Shown: positions 8,203-16,854, counted from the first letter of the stretch. The stretch is 64,000 bases of DNA from Amycolatopsis oliviviridis (GCF_014654365.1 NZ_BNAY01000007.1:124001-188000), one strand, 5' to 3'. Made by a program: numbers and translations. Notes: generated from the letters alone by a model not told the origin.

Positions 8203-8255
8203 GTTGTGAACGCCACTTTCGCAACCTTCAACGTTGCGAAAGTGGCTTTCACAAC
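8203..8255. terminator. Bidirectional palindromic terminator, GTTGCGAAAGTGGCTTTC family
   Basis: Arms of 23 bp (GTTGTGAACGCCACTTTCGCAAC and its complement, one mismatch) enclose a 7-nt loop. It lies between the stops of two convergent genes (8171 and 8295). It shares its inner core with the palindrome at 667-713. Confidence 0.7.
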
Positions 8256-8294
8256 GCCGCCGCCCCACCAGACCAGACCGTCCGCCGAACCCAG

Positions 8295-8900
8295 TCAGTC
8301 GATGTCCCCGGTCAGGTAACGCTGAACCGTCGGCGCGATCGCGGTCACCAGCGGTTCGATCTCGCTCGAAGCCATCGGCTCGAACTTCGCGACGTACCGC
8401 ACCAGCCCCATCCCGACCAGCTGCGAAGCGCAGAGCGACGTCCGCAGTTCGACGCGGTCCGAGCCCAGTCCGGCGATGATCTTCGTGAAGAAGTTCTGGA
8501 AGAAGCTGCGCAGCACCAGCGCGGCCTGTTCGTGCCCGGCGACGCTGCGGACGAGCGCCTGGAACACCTCGCCGCCCGCGCCGTCCCAGCGGGTGAGGAA
8601 GGTGCGCACGATCCGGCGGCCGAACTCCTCGTCGGGGCCGTTCGTCAGCTCCGCGAGCAGTTCGTGCGGGTCGAACGGCAGCTTCAGGACGGCCTGCGCG
8701 AACAGGCCTTCCTTGCTGCCGAACCAGTGGTTGACCATCGCCGCGTCGACCCCGGCGCGGGTCGCGATCACGCGTACCGTCGCGCCGTCGAAGCCGCTCT
8801 CGCCGAACACCGCGCGCGCCGCTTCGATCAGCGCGGTGCGGGTGTCCTGCCCGCCGGGACGCCGTCCCCGGCGCCGGACGGTAGTGTCTTCACCAGCCAT
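8295..8900 (-). CDS. TetR-family transcriptional regulator, divergent from trpE
   Basis: A 201-residue regulator with an N-terminal helix-turn-helix (TALIEAARAVFGESGFDGATVRVIATRAGVDAAMVNHWFGSK, about 20-61). The ATG at 8900 begins MAGEDTTVRRRGRRPGG. A promoter (TTGAAT 8935-8930, 17-nt spacer, CATGAT 8912-8907) ends 6 nt before the ATG, so the mRNA looks leaderless. A perfect inverted repeat covers its -35 box, so autorepression is likely. The ligand is unknown; control of trpE is possible from position only. Confidence 0.92.
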   Translation of the reverse strand: MAGEDTTVRRRGRRPGGQDTRTALIEAARAVFGESGFDGATVRVIATRAGVDAAMVNHWFGSKEGLFAQAVLKLPFDPHELLAELTNGPDEEFGRRIVRTFLTRWDGAGGEVFQALVRSVAGHEQAALVLRSFFQNFFTKIIAGLGSDRVELRTSLCASQLVGMGLVRYVAKFEPMASSEIEPLVTAIAPTVQRYLTGDID

Positions 8901-8928
8901 GGCGTCATCATGAACGGGCCGGGCGCGA

Positions 8929-8948
8929 AATTCAACATTCCTTGAATT
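8929..8948. promoter_or_regulatory. TetR-type operator between the tetR-like gene and trpE
   Basis: AATTCAA and TTGAATT form a perfect 7-bp inverted repeat around a 6-bp spacer, a usual geometry for TetR-family operators. The left half contains the -35 box (TTGAAT) of the regulator's own promoter. The right half lies 38 bp upstream of the trpE ATG. AT-rich sequence like this stands out in this GC-rich intergenic region. Confidence 0.65.
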
Positions 8949-8986
8949 CATCCCCCCGGTCCCGCCCGTCCGGTGGTTGCAGCACA

Positions 8987-10558
8987 ATGAGCGACATGGT
9001 CAGCGCCGCAAACGCCAGCCCGTCGGGGCTCGGCTCGGTCAGCCCTTCGCGCGACGAGTTCCGCGCGCTCGCCGAGGGCCGTCGCGTCATCCCCGTTGTC
9101 CGTCGCGTGCTCGCCGACGGTGAGACCCCCATCGGGGTCTACCGCAAGCTCGCCGCCGACCGGCCGGGAACGTTCCTGTTCGAATCGGCGGAGAACGGCG
9201 CCTCCTGGAGCCGATGGTCGTTCATCGGCGTCGACAGCCCCGCCGCGTTGACCGTGCGTGACGGCCGGGCCGTCTGGACCGGCACCCCGCCCGTCGGCCT
9301 GCCGACGGAGGGCGACCCGCTCACCGTGCTGCGCGAGACCGTCGCCGCGCTCCACACCGAGCAGCTGCCCGGGATGCCGCCGCTCACCGGCGGGATGGTC
9401 GGCTACATCGGCTACGACGCCGTCCGCTGGCTCGAACGGCTCCCCGAACTCGCCGAGCGCGATCTCGACATCCCCGAGCTCACCATGCTCCTGGCGACCG
9501 ACCTGGCCGCCTTCGACCACCACGAGGGCACGGTCACGCTGATCGCCAACGCGGTCAACTGGGACGACTCGCCCGAGCGTGTCGACGCCGCGTACGACGA
9601 CGCCGTCGCGCGCCTCAACGCGATGACCAAGCAGCTGCACGTCGCGGCCCCGGCCACGGCCGCCGTCTTCGACCGTCCCGCGCCCGAGTTCACGCGCCGC
9701 CGCTCCAAGCCGGACTTCCACGCGGCCGTGGAGAAGGCCGTCGAGGCGATCAAGGCGGGCGAAGCGTTCCAGATCGTTCCGTCGCAACGCTTCGAGATCG
9801 CGACGCGGGCCGACGCGCTGGACGTCTACCGCGTGCTGCGCACGTCCAACCCGAGCCCGTACATGTACCTGCTGCGCCTGGACGGCTTCGACATCGTCGG
9901 CTCCAGCCCGGAGTCGCTGGTCACCGTGCGGGACGGCCGCGCCACCACGCATCCGATCGCGGGCACCCGCTGGCGCGGCGCCGATCCGGAGGAGGACGCG
10001 CAGCTGGCCAAGGACCTGCTCGCGGACGAGAAGGAGCGCGCCGAGCACCTCATGCTCGTCGACCTCGGCCGCAACGACCTCGGCAAGGTCTGCAAGCCGG
10101 GCACCGTGCGCGTCGTCGACTTCTTCGACGTCGAGCGCTACAGCCACGTCATGCACATCGTGTCCACGGTCACCGGCGAACTCCTCGACGACAAGACGGC
10201 CTTCGACGCCGTCACCGCCTGTTTCCCGGCCGGGACGCTCTCGGGCGCGCCGAAGGTCCGCGCGATGCAGCTGATCGAGGAGCTGGAGCCGACCCGCAGG
10301 GCGCTCTACGGCGGCGTCGTCGGCTACCTCGACTTCGCCGGTGACGCCGACACCGCGATCGCGATCCGCACCGCGCTGATGAAGGACGGCGTCGCGTACG
10401 TCCAGGCGGGCGGGGGAGTCGTCGCCGATTCGGTGGCCGACTACGAGGACAACGAGTCGCTCAACAAGGCCCGCACCGTGCTGTCCGCCGTCGCGGCGGC
10501 GCAGACGATGATCGCGGCGGACGAACTCGACCCGGCGGGTGACAGCACCCGTGTCTGA
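8987..10558 (+). CDS. trpE: Anthranilate synthase component I
   Basis: A 523-residue enzyme converting chorismate and ammonia to anthranilate, the entry to tryptophan synthesis. The N-terminal regulatory half includes LFESAENGASWSRWSFIG, the region that binds feedback tryptophan. The C-terminal chorismate-binding half shows FQIVPSQRFEI, SPYMYLLRLDGFDIVGSSPE, HPIAGTRWRG, DLGRNDLGKVC, TLSGAPKVRAMQLIEELEP and VQAGGGVVADS. The start is the ATG giving the family N-terminus. No tryptophan-rich leader peptide fits in the 86 bp upstream. The amidotransferase subunit trpG is not in the window. It overlaps the next gene by 20 bases. Confidence 0.97.
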   Translation: MSDMVSAANASPSGLGSVSPSRDEFRALAEGRRVIPVVRRVLADGETPIGVYRKLAADRPGTFLFESAENGASWSRWSFIGVDSPAALTVRDGRAVWTGTPPVGLPTEGDPLTVLRETVAALHTEQLPGMPPLTGGMVGYIGYDAVRWLERLPELAERDLDIPELTMLLATDLAAFDHHEGTVTLIANAVNWDDSPERVDAAYDDAVARLNAMTKQLHVAAPATAAVFDRPAPEFTRRRSKPDFHAAVEKAVEAIKAGEAFQIVPSQRFEIATRADALDVYRVLRTSNPSPYMYLLRLDGFDIVGSSPESLVTVRDGRATTHPIAGTRWRGADPEEDAQLAKDLLADEKERAEHLMLVDLGRNDLGKVCKPGTVRVVDFFDVERYSHVMHIVSTVTGELLDDKTAFDAVTACFPAGTLSGAPKVRAMQLIEELEPTRRALYGGVVGYLDFAGDADTAIAIRTALMKDGVAYVQAGGGVVADSVADYEDNESLNKARTVLSAVAAAQTMIAADELDPAGDSTRV

Positions 10559-11156
10559 GGCCCCGAAAAGCGAAACCGCCGAAAGCGAAGCCCCGGAAAA
10601 CGCCGCCCCGGCGGCGAAGAAGGCCAAGCGTCCACTGTGGATCGCCGTGGTGGGCCTGCTGCTGGGCGCGGTCGCGCTGTGGGGTTCCTCGCAGCTCGTG
10701 TGGTTCGCGGAATTCCGCGACGGTGGGGTCCGCGGCACCGTGGTGTACACGGAAATCGGTTCAACACGGGCGATCGCGCTGATTCCGCTCGCGTTGCTGG
10801 CGCTCGCCGGCACGGCGGGGCTGATCGCCACCGGCGGCTGGCCACGCCGGGTGCTCGGTGCGGTACTCGCCGTGGCCGGCGTCGCCGCGGCGTGGATCGG
10901 CGTGGCGGACGGCCCGTTCACCGGGTTCGCCGACGGGCTGCCAGCGGCCCAGATGCTGGGAGCCCGCGGCCTGGCGATCCTCGGGGGAATTCTCGTGGCA
11001 GCCGGGGGGTTGGCAGCCATCAAGGGCGCGGGCCGGATGCCACGCCTCGGCGCGAAGTACTCGGCGCCGGGGGCGAAGAAGCGGGCCGCCAAGGATCCGG
11101 AGACCGAGCTGTGGGAGGCGCTGTCGGAAGGCGAAGATCCCACCGCGACCCGGTGA
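10539..11156 (+). CDS. Trp-biosynthesis-associated membrane protein (TIGR02234-like)
   Basis: A 205-residue protein. An acidic and proline-poor N-terminus precedes four transmembrane helices (about 28-48, 68-88, 93-113, 130-150) and a basic tail. This small membrane family is found between trpE and trpC in many actinobacteria (Rv1610-type), which is the basis of the name; its role is not established. GTG at 10539 overlaps trpE; a second GTG at 10551 is an equally possible start. A gap of 190 bp follows before trpC. Confidence 0.85.
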   Translation: MTAPVSEAPKSETAESEAPENAAPAAKKAKRPLWIAVVGLLLGAVALWGSSQLVWFAEFRDGGVRGTVVYTEIGSTRAIALIPLALLALAGTAGLIATGGWPRRVLGAVLAVAGVAAAWIGVADGPFTGFADGLPAAQMLGARGLAILGGILVAAGGLAAIKGAGRMPRLGAKYSAPGAKKRAAKDPETELWEALSEGEDPTATR

Positions 11157-11295
11157 CGGCGACGGATTTCGCGGGTTTCGGGGATCTTTCCCGGCAAAGA
11201 TGACACGGTTGGCATTCGGAGTAACGGACATACCCGGAACCAGACCGTATCCGTGCGGGGGTTAGCATCGTTTCGGCGGGAAGGGGAAGGTTTTT

Positions 11296-11352
11296 GTGAG
11301 CGACCTTGCGAAGGAATCCGTGAGTACGACAGCCGGTGAGGGACTCCGGTGA
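11296..11352 (+). CDS. 18-codon ORF translationally coupled to trpC
   Basis: GTG at 11296, preceded by the purine-rich GGGAAGGGGAAGG, opens a frame of 18 codons (VSDLAKESVSTTAGEGLR). Its TGA overlaps the trpC GTG as GTGA. Ribosomes ending here could reinitiate on trpC. It has no tryptophan codon, so it is not a classical attenuator peptide. It may be a short coupling ORF or chance; the strong ribosome site and exact overlap favour the former. Confidence 0.45.
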   Translation: MSDLAKESVSTTAGEGLR

Positions 11353-12158
11353 GCGTGCTCGAAGACATCGTCGCCGGCGTCCGTGCCGATCTCGCCGAGC
11401 GCGAGGCGGCTCTGCCGTTCGACGAATTGAAGAAGCGTGCGACCCAGGTCGCACCTCCCCGTGACGTGCTCGCGGCCCTGCGCGAGTCCGGCATCGGCGT
11501 CATCGCCGAGGTGAAGCGGCGCAGCCCGTCCAAGGGCGAGCTGGCCGAGATCCCGGATCCGGCCGCGCTGGCGAAGGACTACGCCGACGGCGGCGCCCGG
11601 GTGATCAGCGTGCTGACCGAGCAGCGGCGGTTCGGCGGTTCGCTCGCCGACCTCGACGCGGTCCGCGCGGCGGTCGACATCCCGGTGCTGCGCAAGGACT
11701 TCATCGTCAGCCCGTACCAGGTGCACGAGGCGCGGCTGCACGGCGCGGACATGGTCCTGCTGATCGTGGCGGCGCTGGAGCAGAACGCCCTGATCGCGTT
11801 GCTGGACCGGGTCGAATCCCTCGGGATGACAGCGCTGGTCGAGATCCACAACGCCGAAGAGGCCGACAAGGCCCTCGAAGCCGGCGCGAAGGTGATCGGC
11901 GTCAACGCCCGCAACCTGCACACCCTCGAGGTCGACCGGGACGTCTTTTCGCGGCTGGCCCCCGGTCTGCCGATGGACGTCTTCAAGATCGCCGAGTCCG
12001 GTGTCCGGGGTCCCGGCGACCTGATGTCGTACGCGGGCCACGGCGCCGACGCGGTCCTCGTGGGCGAAGGGCTCGTCGCTTCGGGTGACCCGAAGGGCGC
12101 GCTGGTCAAGCTGGTCACCGCCGGTTCGCACCCCGCTTGCCCGAGGCCTTCTCGATGA
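11349..12158 (+). CDS. trpC: Indole-3-glycerol phosphate synthase
   Basis: A 269-residue TIM barrel that decarboxylates and closes CdRP to indole-3-glycerol phosphate. Key segments are VIAEVKRRSPSKGEL (catalytic Lys), VLTEQRRFGGSLADL, VLRKDFIVSPYQVHEARLHGAD, LVEIHNAEEADKAL, GVNARNL and AESGVRGPGDL. It is not fused to trpF, as usual in actinobacteria. The GTG start overlaps the upstream 18-codon ORF, and the stop overlaps the trpB ATG. A possible promoter (TTGGCA 11209, 16 bp, TACCCG 11231) lies upstream. Confidence 0.97.
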   Translation: MSVLEDIVAGVRADLAEREAALPFDELKKRATQVAPPRDVLAALRESGIGVIAEVKRRSPSKGELAEIPDPAALAKDYADGGARVISVLTEQRRFGGSLADLDAVRAAVDIPVLRKDFIVSPYQVHEARLHGADMVLLIVAALEQNALIALLDRVESLGMTALVEIHNAEEADKALEAGAKVIGVNARNLHTLEVDRDVFSRLAPGLPMDVFKIAESGVRGPGDLMSYAGHGADAVLVGEGLVASGDPKGALVKLVTAGSHPACPRPSR

Positions 12159-13384
12159 GCGTGGAGTACACCGAAACACCGCACGGCGAGCACGACCCGG
12201 ATGGCCGGGGCTACTACGGCCCCTACGGCGGCCGGTTCATGCCCGAGGCCCTGATCGGCGTCGTCGACGAGGTCGCGGCCGAGTACGACAAGGCGCGGAC
12301 CGACCCGGACTTCGTCAACGAGTTCCGTCGCCTGCTGCGTGACTACGCCGGCCGTCCGTCGCTGCTCACCGAGGCCAAGCGCTTCGGTGAGCACGCCGGC
12401 GGCGCCCGGGTCTTCCTCAAGCGCGAGGACCTGAACCACACCGGTTCGCACAAGATCAACAACGTGCTGGGCCAGGCGTTGCTCACCAAGCGGATGGGCA
12501 AGAAGCGGGTCATCGCCGAGACCGGGGCCGGGCAGCACGGCGTGGCCACGGCCACCGCCTGCGCGCTGCTCGACCTCGAATGCGTCGTCTACATGGGCGA
12601 GGTCGACACCGAGCGGCAGGCGCTGAACGTCGCCCGCATGAAGCTGCTCGGCGCCGAGGTCATCCCGGTGAAGACCGGTTCGCGCACGCTCAAGGACGCG
12701 ATCAACGAGGCACTGCGCGACTGGGTCACCAACGCCGACACCACGCACTACCTGTTCGGCACGGCGGCGGGCCCGTACCCGTTCCCGATGATGGTGCGGA
12801 ACTTCCACAAGATCATCGGCGAGGAGGCCCGCGCCCAGATCCTGGAGCAGGCCGGACGCCTGCCGGACGCCGTCGCCGCCTGCGTCGGCGGCGGGTCGAA
12901 CGCGATCGGCATCTTCCACGGCTTCATCGACGACCCGTCCGTGCGCCTGGTCGGTCTCGAACCGGGTGGCGAGGGCATCGAGGGCAACCGTCACGGCGCC
13001 ACGCTCACCAAGGGCACTCCGGGCAACCTGCACGGCGCGATGACGTACCTGCTGCAGGACGAGGACGGCCAGACCGTCGAGTCGCACTCGATCTCGGCGG
13101 GCCTGGACTACCCGGGCGTCGGCCCCGAGCACTCGTGGCTCAAGGACAGCGGCCGCGCCGAGTACCGGCCGGTGACCGACGCCGAGGCGATGGACGCGTT
13201 CAAGCTGCTTTCGCGCACCGAGGGCATCATCCCGGCGATCGAGTCGGCGCACGCGCTGGCGGGCGCGCTGGTGCTCGGCCGTGAGCTGGGCCCCGACGGC
13301 CTGATCATCGTGAACCTGTCCGGTCGCGGCGACAAGGACATGGACACGGCCGCGAAGTACTTCGGCCTGGTGGAGAACGCATGA
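12155..13384 (+). CDS. trpB: Tryptophan synthase beta subunit
   Basis: A 409-residue PLP enzyme condensing indole with serine. It shows YGPYGGRFMPEALI at the N-terminus, the PLP lysine in KREDLNHTGSHKINN near 100, ETGAGQHGVATATAC, the phosphate-binding CVGGGSNAIG near 245, and SGRGDKDM near the C-terminus. ATG at 12155 overlaps the trpC stop (ATGA); an earlier in-frame start lies inside trpC. It is coupled to trpA by another ATGA overlap, matching their fixed complex. Confidence 0.98.
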   Translation: MSVEYTETPHGEHDPDGRGYYGPYGGRFMPEALIGVVDEVAAEYDKARTDPDFVNEFRRLLRDYAGRPSLLTEAKRFGEHAGGARVFLKREDLNHTGSHKINNVLGQALLTKRMGKKRVIAETGAGQHGVATATACALLDLECVVYMGEVDTERQALNVARMKLLGAEVIPVKTGSRTLKDAINEALRDWVTNADTTHYLFGTAAGPYPFPMMVRNFHKIIGEEARAQILEQAGRLPDAVAACVGGGSNAIGIFHGFIDDPSVRLVGLEPGGEGIEGNRHGATLTKGTPGNLHGAMTYLLQDEDGQTVESHSISAGLDYPGVGPEHSWLKDSGRAEYRPVTDAEAMDAFKLLSRTEGIIPAIESAHALAGALVLGRELGPDGLIIVNLSGRGDKDMDTAAKYFGLVENA

Positions 13385-14172
13385 GCGCGCTGGACGAGAT
13401 CTTCGCGAAGACCCGGGCGGAGGGCCGCGGAGCGCTGATCGGCTACCTCCCGGCGGGCTTCCCGACGGTCGACGGGTCGAAGGACCTGCTGGCCGCGGTG
13501 GTCGACGGCGGCGCCGACCTGGTCGAGGTGGGCGTGCCCTACTCGGACCCGGTCATGGACGGTCCCACGATCCAGGCCGCTTCGGTGAGCGCGCTGTCGG
13601 GTGGTTTCAAGCTCAAGCACCTGTTCGAGGTCGTCGAGTCGGTGTCCGAGCGGGGCGGCAAGGCCGTCGTGATGACGTACTGGAACCCGGTGCACCGTTA
13701 CGGCGTGGACCGCTTCGCGCGGGACCTCGCCGCCGCGGGCGGGCTCGGGATGATCACCCCGGACCTGATCCCGGACGAGGCCGACGAGTGGATGGCCGCC
13801 TCCGAACAGCATGGTCTGGACCGGATCTTCCTGGTCGCGCCGTCCTCCTCGGAGGAGCGGATCGCGAAGACCGTCGCGGCCGCTTCCGGCTTCGTCTACG
13901 CCACCGCCGTGATGGGCGTGACCGGCGCTCGTGACCAGGTCGGCGTGCACGCCGAGGACCTGGTCGAGCGGACCCGCGCGCACACGGAGCTGCCGATCGG
14001 CGTCGGGATCGGCGTCCGTTCCGGCGAGCAGGCGGCGCAGGTCGCCGGGTTCGCGGACGGCGTCATCGTCGGCTCGGCTCTGGTGACGGCCGCCGCGAGC
14101 GGCGTCGACGCGGTGCGTGAGCTGTCGGCCGAACTGGCCGCGGGGGTGCGGAAGACCGTCGCCCCCGCCTGA
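13381..14172 (+). CDS. trpA: Tryptophan synthase alpha subunit
   Basis: A 263-residue TIM barrel that cleaves indole-3-glycerol phosphate and channels indole to TrpB. Diagnostic segments are LIGYLPAGFPTVD, DLVEVGVPYSDPVMDGPTIQAAS (catalytic Glu and Asp), VVMTYWNPVHRYG, GMITPDLIPDEADEW, and VGIGVRSGEQAAQVAGFADGVIVGSALV. Length is standard. It is the last gene of the cluster and ends 5 bp before a large palindromic terminator. Confidence 0.98.
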   Translation: MSALDEIFAKTRAEGRGALIGYLPAGFPTVDGSKDLLAAVVDGGADLVEVGVPYSDPVMDGPTIQAASVSALSGGFKLKHLFEVVESVSERGGKAVVMTYWNPVHRYGVDRFARDLAAAGGLGMITPDLIPDEADEWMAASEQHGLDRIFLVAPSSSEERIAKTVAAASGFVYATAVMGVTGARDQVGVHAEDLVERTRAHTELPIGVGIGVRSGEQAAQVAGFADGVIVGSALVTAAASGVDAVRELSAELAAGVRKTVAPA

Positions 14173-14177
14173 GTTTC

Positions 14178-14234
14178 AGCGCGTGAAGGCCCCCTTCCCT
14201 CGGCTCAGCCGAGGGAAGGGGGCCTTCACGCGCT
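14178..14234. terminator. Perfect palindromic terminator between trpA and the GS-like gene, copy 1 of an exact 57-bp duplicate
   Basis: Arms of 27 bp with a 3-nt loop (TCA), centred at 14206, pair without mismatch. The core is GTGAAGGCCCCCTTC. It lies between convergent stops at 14172 and 14242. The 57 bases are identical to 33065-33121. Confidence 0.8.
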
Positions 14235-14241
14235 AAAGGGC

Positions 14242-15615
14242 TCAATGCCGCCACCGCTGAGCCTCGGTGATCTCCTTCGCGCTCGCGCCCGCTAACCGCT
14301 CGATCTCCGCCCGCCGCACGTCCACGATCGTCGTCGCCAGCGGAGCGCCGAACGCGGTCGCCAGCTCCTTATCCGCTTCGAACGCCGAGACGGCCTCCGC
14401 GAGGCTCGTCGGCAGCCGTTCGATCCCGCGCGCGGCACGTTCCGCGTCGGACAGCGTCCCCGGATCTACGTCCACCGGCTCCGGCAGCGACGCCTCCTCG
14501 TCGGCGCCGGCCATCCCGGCGAACAGCAGGGCGGCGGCCAGCAGATACGGATTCGCGGTCAGATCGAAGCATTTGACCTCGAGGTTCGCCGCCGAGTCAC
14601 GGTTCCCGGCGACCCCTTGCACCAGCCGCAACGGCGTCTCGCGGTTCTCCAGCCCCCACGCGGCGTACACCCCTGCCCAGTGATGCGGCTCCAGCCTCAG
14701 ATAACTGACGACCGACGGCGCCCCGACCGCGAGCAGCGCGGGCAGCCGCCGCAGGATGCCCGCGCTGAACGCCTCGGCGACCGCGGTCAGCCCGAAAACC
14801 CTTTCCCCGCCGGAGAAAAGATTTCGAGGGCCGTCCCAGACGCTCAGATGCACGTGTCCGCCGTTGCCGACGCCGGCGGGCGCGAACTTCGGGGTGAAGG
14901 ACGCCTTCAGCCCGTGCCGGTGGCTGAGCGCGCGGATCGTCTCCTTCGTGAGGACGGCGACGTCGGCCGCCCGCACCGGATCGGCGGCCGCGACGGACAG
15001 TTCGAACTGGCCGTCGGCGTACTCCGGGTGGATCTGTTCCACCCCGACGCCCTGCTGGTCCAAAGTGGACACCAGGGCGCGGAGATAGTCCGCGTGCTCG
15101 GAAAGCCGCGCGTAGCCGTAGGCCGGGCCCGCGGTGGCCGACGTCGGATCGTCCGGGTTGTCGGCGCTGGTGACCACCCATTCGAGTTCGAAACTCATCA
15201 GCGCCCGGTGACCGCGCGCGGCGAGCCGGTCCACCGCCGTCGCCAGCAGCGCGCGCGGGTCCTGCGGATGCGGCTCGCCGTCCTGGTCGAGTTTCGTCAC
15301 CGGTGCCCAGGCCCAGCCGGGCTGCCCGGCGAGCACGGTCAGCGCGTCGAGGTCCGGATGCAGCCGCAGATCGCCGACCGGACCGAGGGAGTGCTCGCCC
15401 CCGGTGATGACGTCGTCGAAGCCGAAGAAATCGAAGCAATTCGAAGCACCGACACCCCAGGCGGCGGCGGACGGCAGCTTCCGCAGTGGCACGGCCTTGA
15501 CCCGCGCGATCCCGGCGTTGTCCACGAAGGTCAGCGCCACGAGTTCGACACCCCGGGCCCGGAGATCCCCGGTGAGGGCGGTCGCGCGGGCGGTCAGTGC
15601 ATCCCGGTTCACCAT
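14242..15615 (-). CDS. Glutamine synthetase family protein (GS-like amide ligase)
   Basis: A 457-residue protein of the glutamine synthetase fold. The N-terminal beta-grasp segment is ALTFVDNAGIARVKAVPL. The catalytic part has FELEWVV (ELE), EQIHPEYADGQFELSVAAADPVRAADV, KASFTPKFAPAGVGNGGHVHLSVWDG, HHWAGVYAAWGLENRETPLRLV and ANLEVKCFDLTANPYLLAAALLFAG. It diverges from true GlnA and is closer to GS-like enzymes that ligate glutamate to amines, or to the GS half of fungal FluG. The start is ATG 15615 after GGATGGGGAACC; a longer frame upstream is unsupported. An amidohydrolase lies divergently 96 bp away. Confidence 0.85.
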   Translation of the reverse strand: MVNRDALTARATALTGDLRARGVELVALTFVDNAGIARVKAVPLRKLPSAAAWGVGASNCFDFFGFDDVITGGEHSLGPVGDLRLHPDLDALTVLAGQPGWAWAPVTKLDQDGEPHPQDPRALLATAVDRLAARGHRALMSFELEWVVTSADNPDDPTSATAGPAYGYARLSEHADYLRALVSTLDQQGVGVEQIHPEYADGQFELSVAAADPVRAADVAVLTKETIRALSHRHGLKASFTPKFAPAGVGNGGHVHLSVWDGPRNLFSGGERVFGLTAVAEAFSAGILRRLPALLAVGAPSVVSYLRLEPHHWAGVYAAWGLENRETPLRLVQGVAGNRDSAANLEVKCFDLTANPYLLAAALLFAGMAGADEEASLPEPVDVDPGTLSDAERAARGIERLPTSLAEAVSAFEADKELATAFGAPLATTIVDVRRAEIERLAGASAKEITEAQRWRH

Positions 15616-15711
15616 GGTTCCCCATCCTGGCCTCATCGCGGGCCCCTTGCCATGCCCGGATCCGGCCATAGGGTGAGGCCGCATTCGTCGATCACGAGAA
15701 GGGACGCGCTC

Positions 15712-16854
15712 ATGCCGGGACCCGGGATCCTGCCGTTCGTGGCCGAGACGCGGCTGGTGGACCACCACTGCCACGGCGTCGTCACCGGTGACCTCGGCCG
15801 GATCGAGTTCGAGCAGCTGCTCACCGAGGCCGACACCGTCTCGTCACTGGGCACGACCCTGTTCGACTCGCTGATCGGCCTCGCGGTCCGGGCCCGCTGC
15901 GCCCCGCTGCTGGACCTGCCGCCGCACGTCCCGGCGGAGGTCTACCTGGCCCGCCGCGCCGAACTGGGCGCCACCGAGGTCAACGCGCGCTTCCTGCGTT
16001 CCACCGGCACGACGGAGTTCCTGCTCGACGGCGGTTTCCTGCCGGACACGCTGACCACGACCGAACAGTTCGCACAGCTGTCCGGGGCCCGGGCGCGGGA
16101 CGTCGTCCGGCTCGAACAGGTCGCCGAAGCGGTGATCGTGTCCGCCACCGCGGCCGGATTCGCCTCGGCCTTCGCCGGGGAGCTGGCGAAACGTGCCACG
16201 ACGGCGGTGGGCTTCAAGTCCATCGCCGCCTACCGGGTCGGTCTCGAACTTTCGGGGGAGCGGCCCACGGACGCCGAAGTCACCGACGCGGCGGGACGCT
16301 GGCTCGCCCGGATCGAGGACGGCGAACCGGTCCGGCTCGCGGACGAGGTGCTGCACCGGTTCCTCGTCTGGACCGGGATCGACCTGGCCCTCCCGATCCA
16401 GTTCCACGTCGGCTTCGGCGATTCCGACGTGGACCTGCACCGCTGCGATCCGCTGCTGCTCACCGGCCTGTTGCGGGCGACCCGGTCACACGGAGTACCG
16501 ATCCTGTTGCTGCACAACTATCCCTTCCACCGGAACGCCGCGTATCTGGCGCAGGTCTTCGAGCACGTATTCATCGACGTGGGCCTCGCGACGCACAACG
16601 TCGGTCACCGTGCGCCCGCGATCATCGCGGAGACAATGGAGATAGTGCCGTTCGGGAAGCTGCTGTTCTCCACGGACGCGTTCGGGCTGGCCGAGCTGTA
16701 CCACCTCGGCACCGCGCTGTTCCGGCAAGGACTGTCGGACTTCCTGTACGCGGGGCTCACCGCGAACGTACTGTCCGAAGTGGACGCGCATCGGATAGCG
16801 GCGCTCGTGGGCCGCCGCAACGCCGAACGGGTGTACGGGCTGGAGGGGACATGA
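15712..16854 (+). CDS. Amidohydrolase (amidohydrolase_2 / FluG N-terminal-like)
   Basis: A 380-residue metal-dependent hydrolase of the amidohydrolase superfamily. It shows a metal-binding VDHHCHGV near 20, IQFHVGFGDSDVDLHRCDP around 230, LLLHNYPFHRNAAYLAQVFEHVFIDVGLA, and LFSTDAFGLAELYHLG near 320. Fungal FluG joins this domain to a GS domain; here the two domains are separate divergent genes. A ribosome site GAGAAGGG precedes the ATG; a much longer open frame upstream is antisense to the GS gene and not real. The stop overlaps the next gene by ATGA. Confidence 0.85.
   Translation: MPGPGILPFVAETRLVDHHCHGVVTGDLGRIEFEQLLTEADTVSSLGTTLFDSLIGLAVRARCAPLLDLPPHVPAEVYLARRAELGATEVNARFLRSTGTTEFLLDGGFLPDTLTTTEQFAQLSGARARDVVRLEQVAEAVIVSATAAGFASAFAGELAKRATTAVGFKSIAAYRVGLELSGERPTDAEVTDAAGRWLARIEDGEPVRLADEVLHRFLVWTGIDLALPIQFHVGFGDSDVDLHRCDPLLLTGLLRATRSHGVPILLLHNYPFHRNAAYLAQVFEHVFIDVGLATHNVGHRAPAIIAETMEIVPFGKLLFSTDAFGLAELYHLGTALFRQGLSDFLYAGLTANVLSEVDAHRIAALVGRRNAERVYGLEGT

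Noticed and set aside
8901..8986. A tryptophan attenuator before trpE
   Set aside because: Only 86 bp are available and no short ORF with Trp codons or terminator hairpin is present.
8948..11533. An 861-codon open frame antisense to trpE
   Set aside because: It is a shadow of trpE and the membrane gene, with low-complexity Arg/Asp/Val repeats.
14617..15711. N-terminal extension of the amidohydrolase frame by 365 codons
   Set aside because: It is antisense to the GS-like gene; a good ribosome site and the family start are at 15712.
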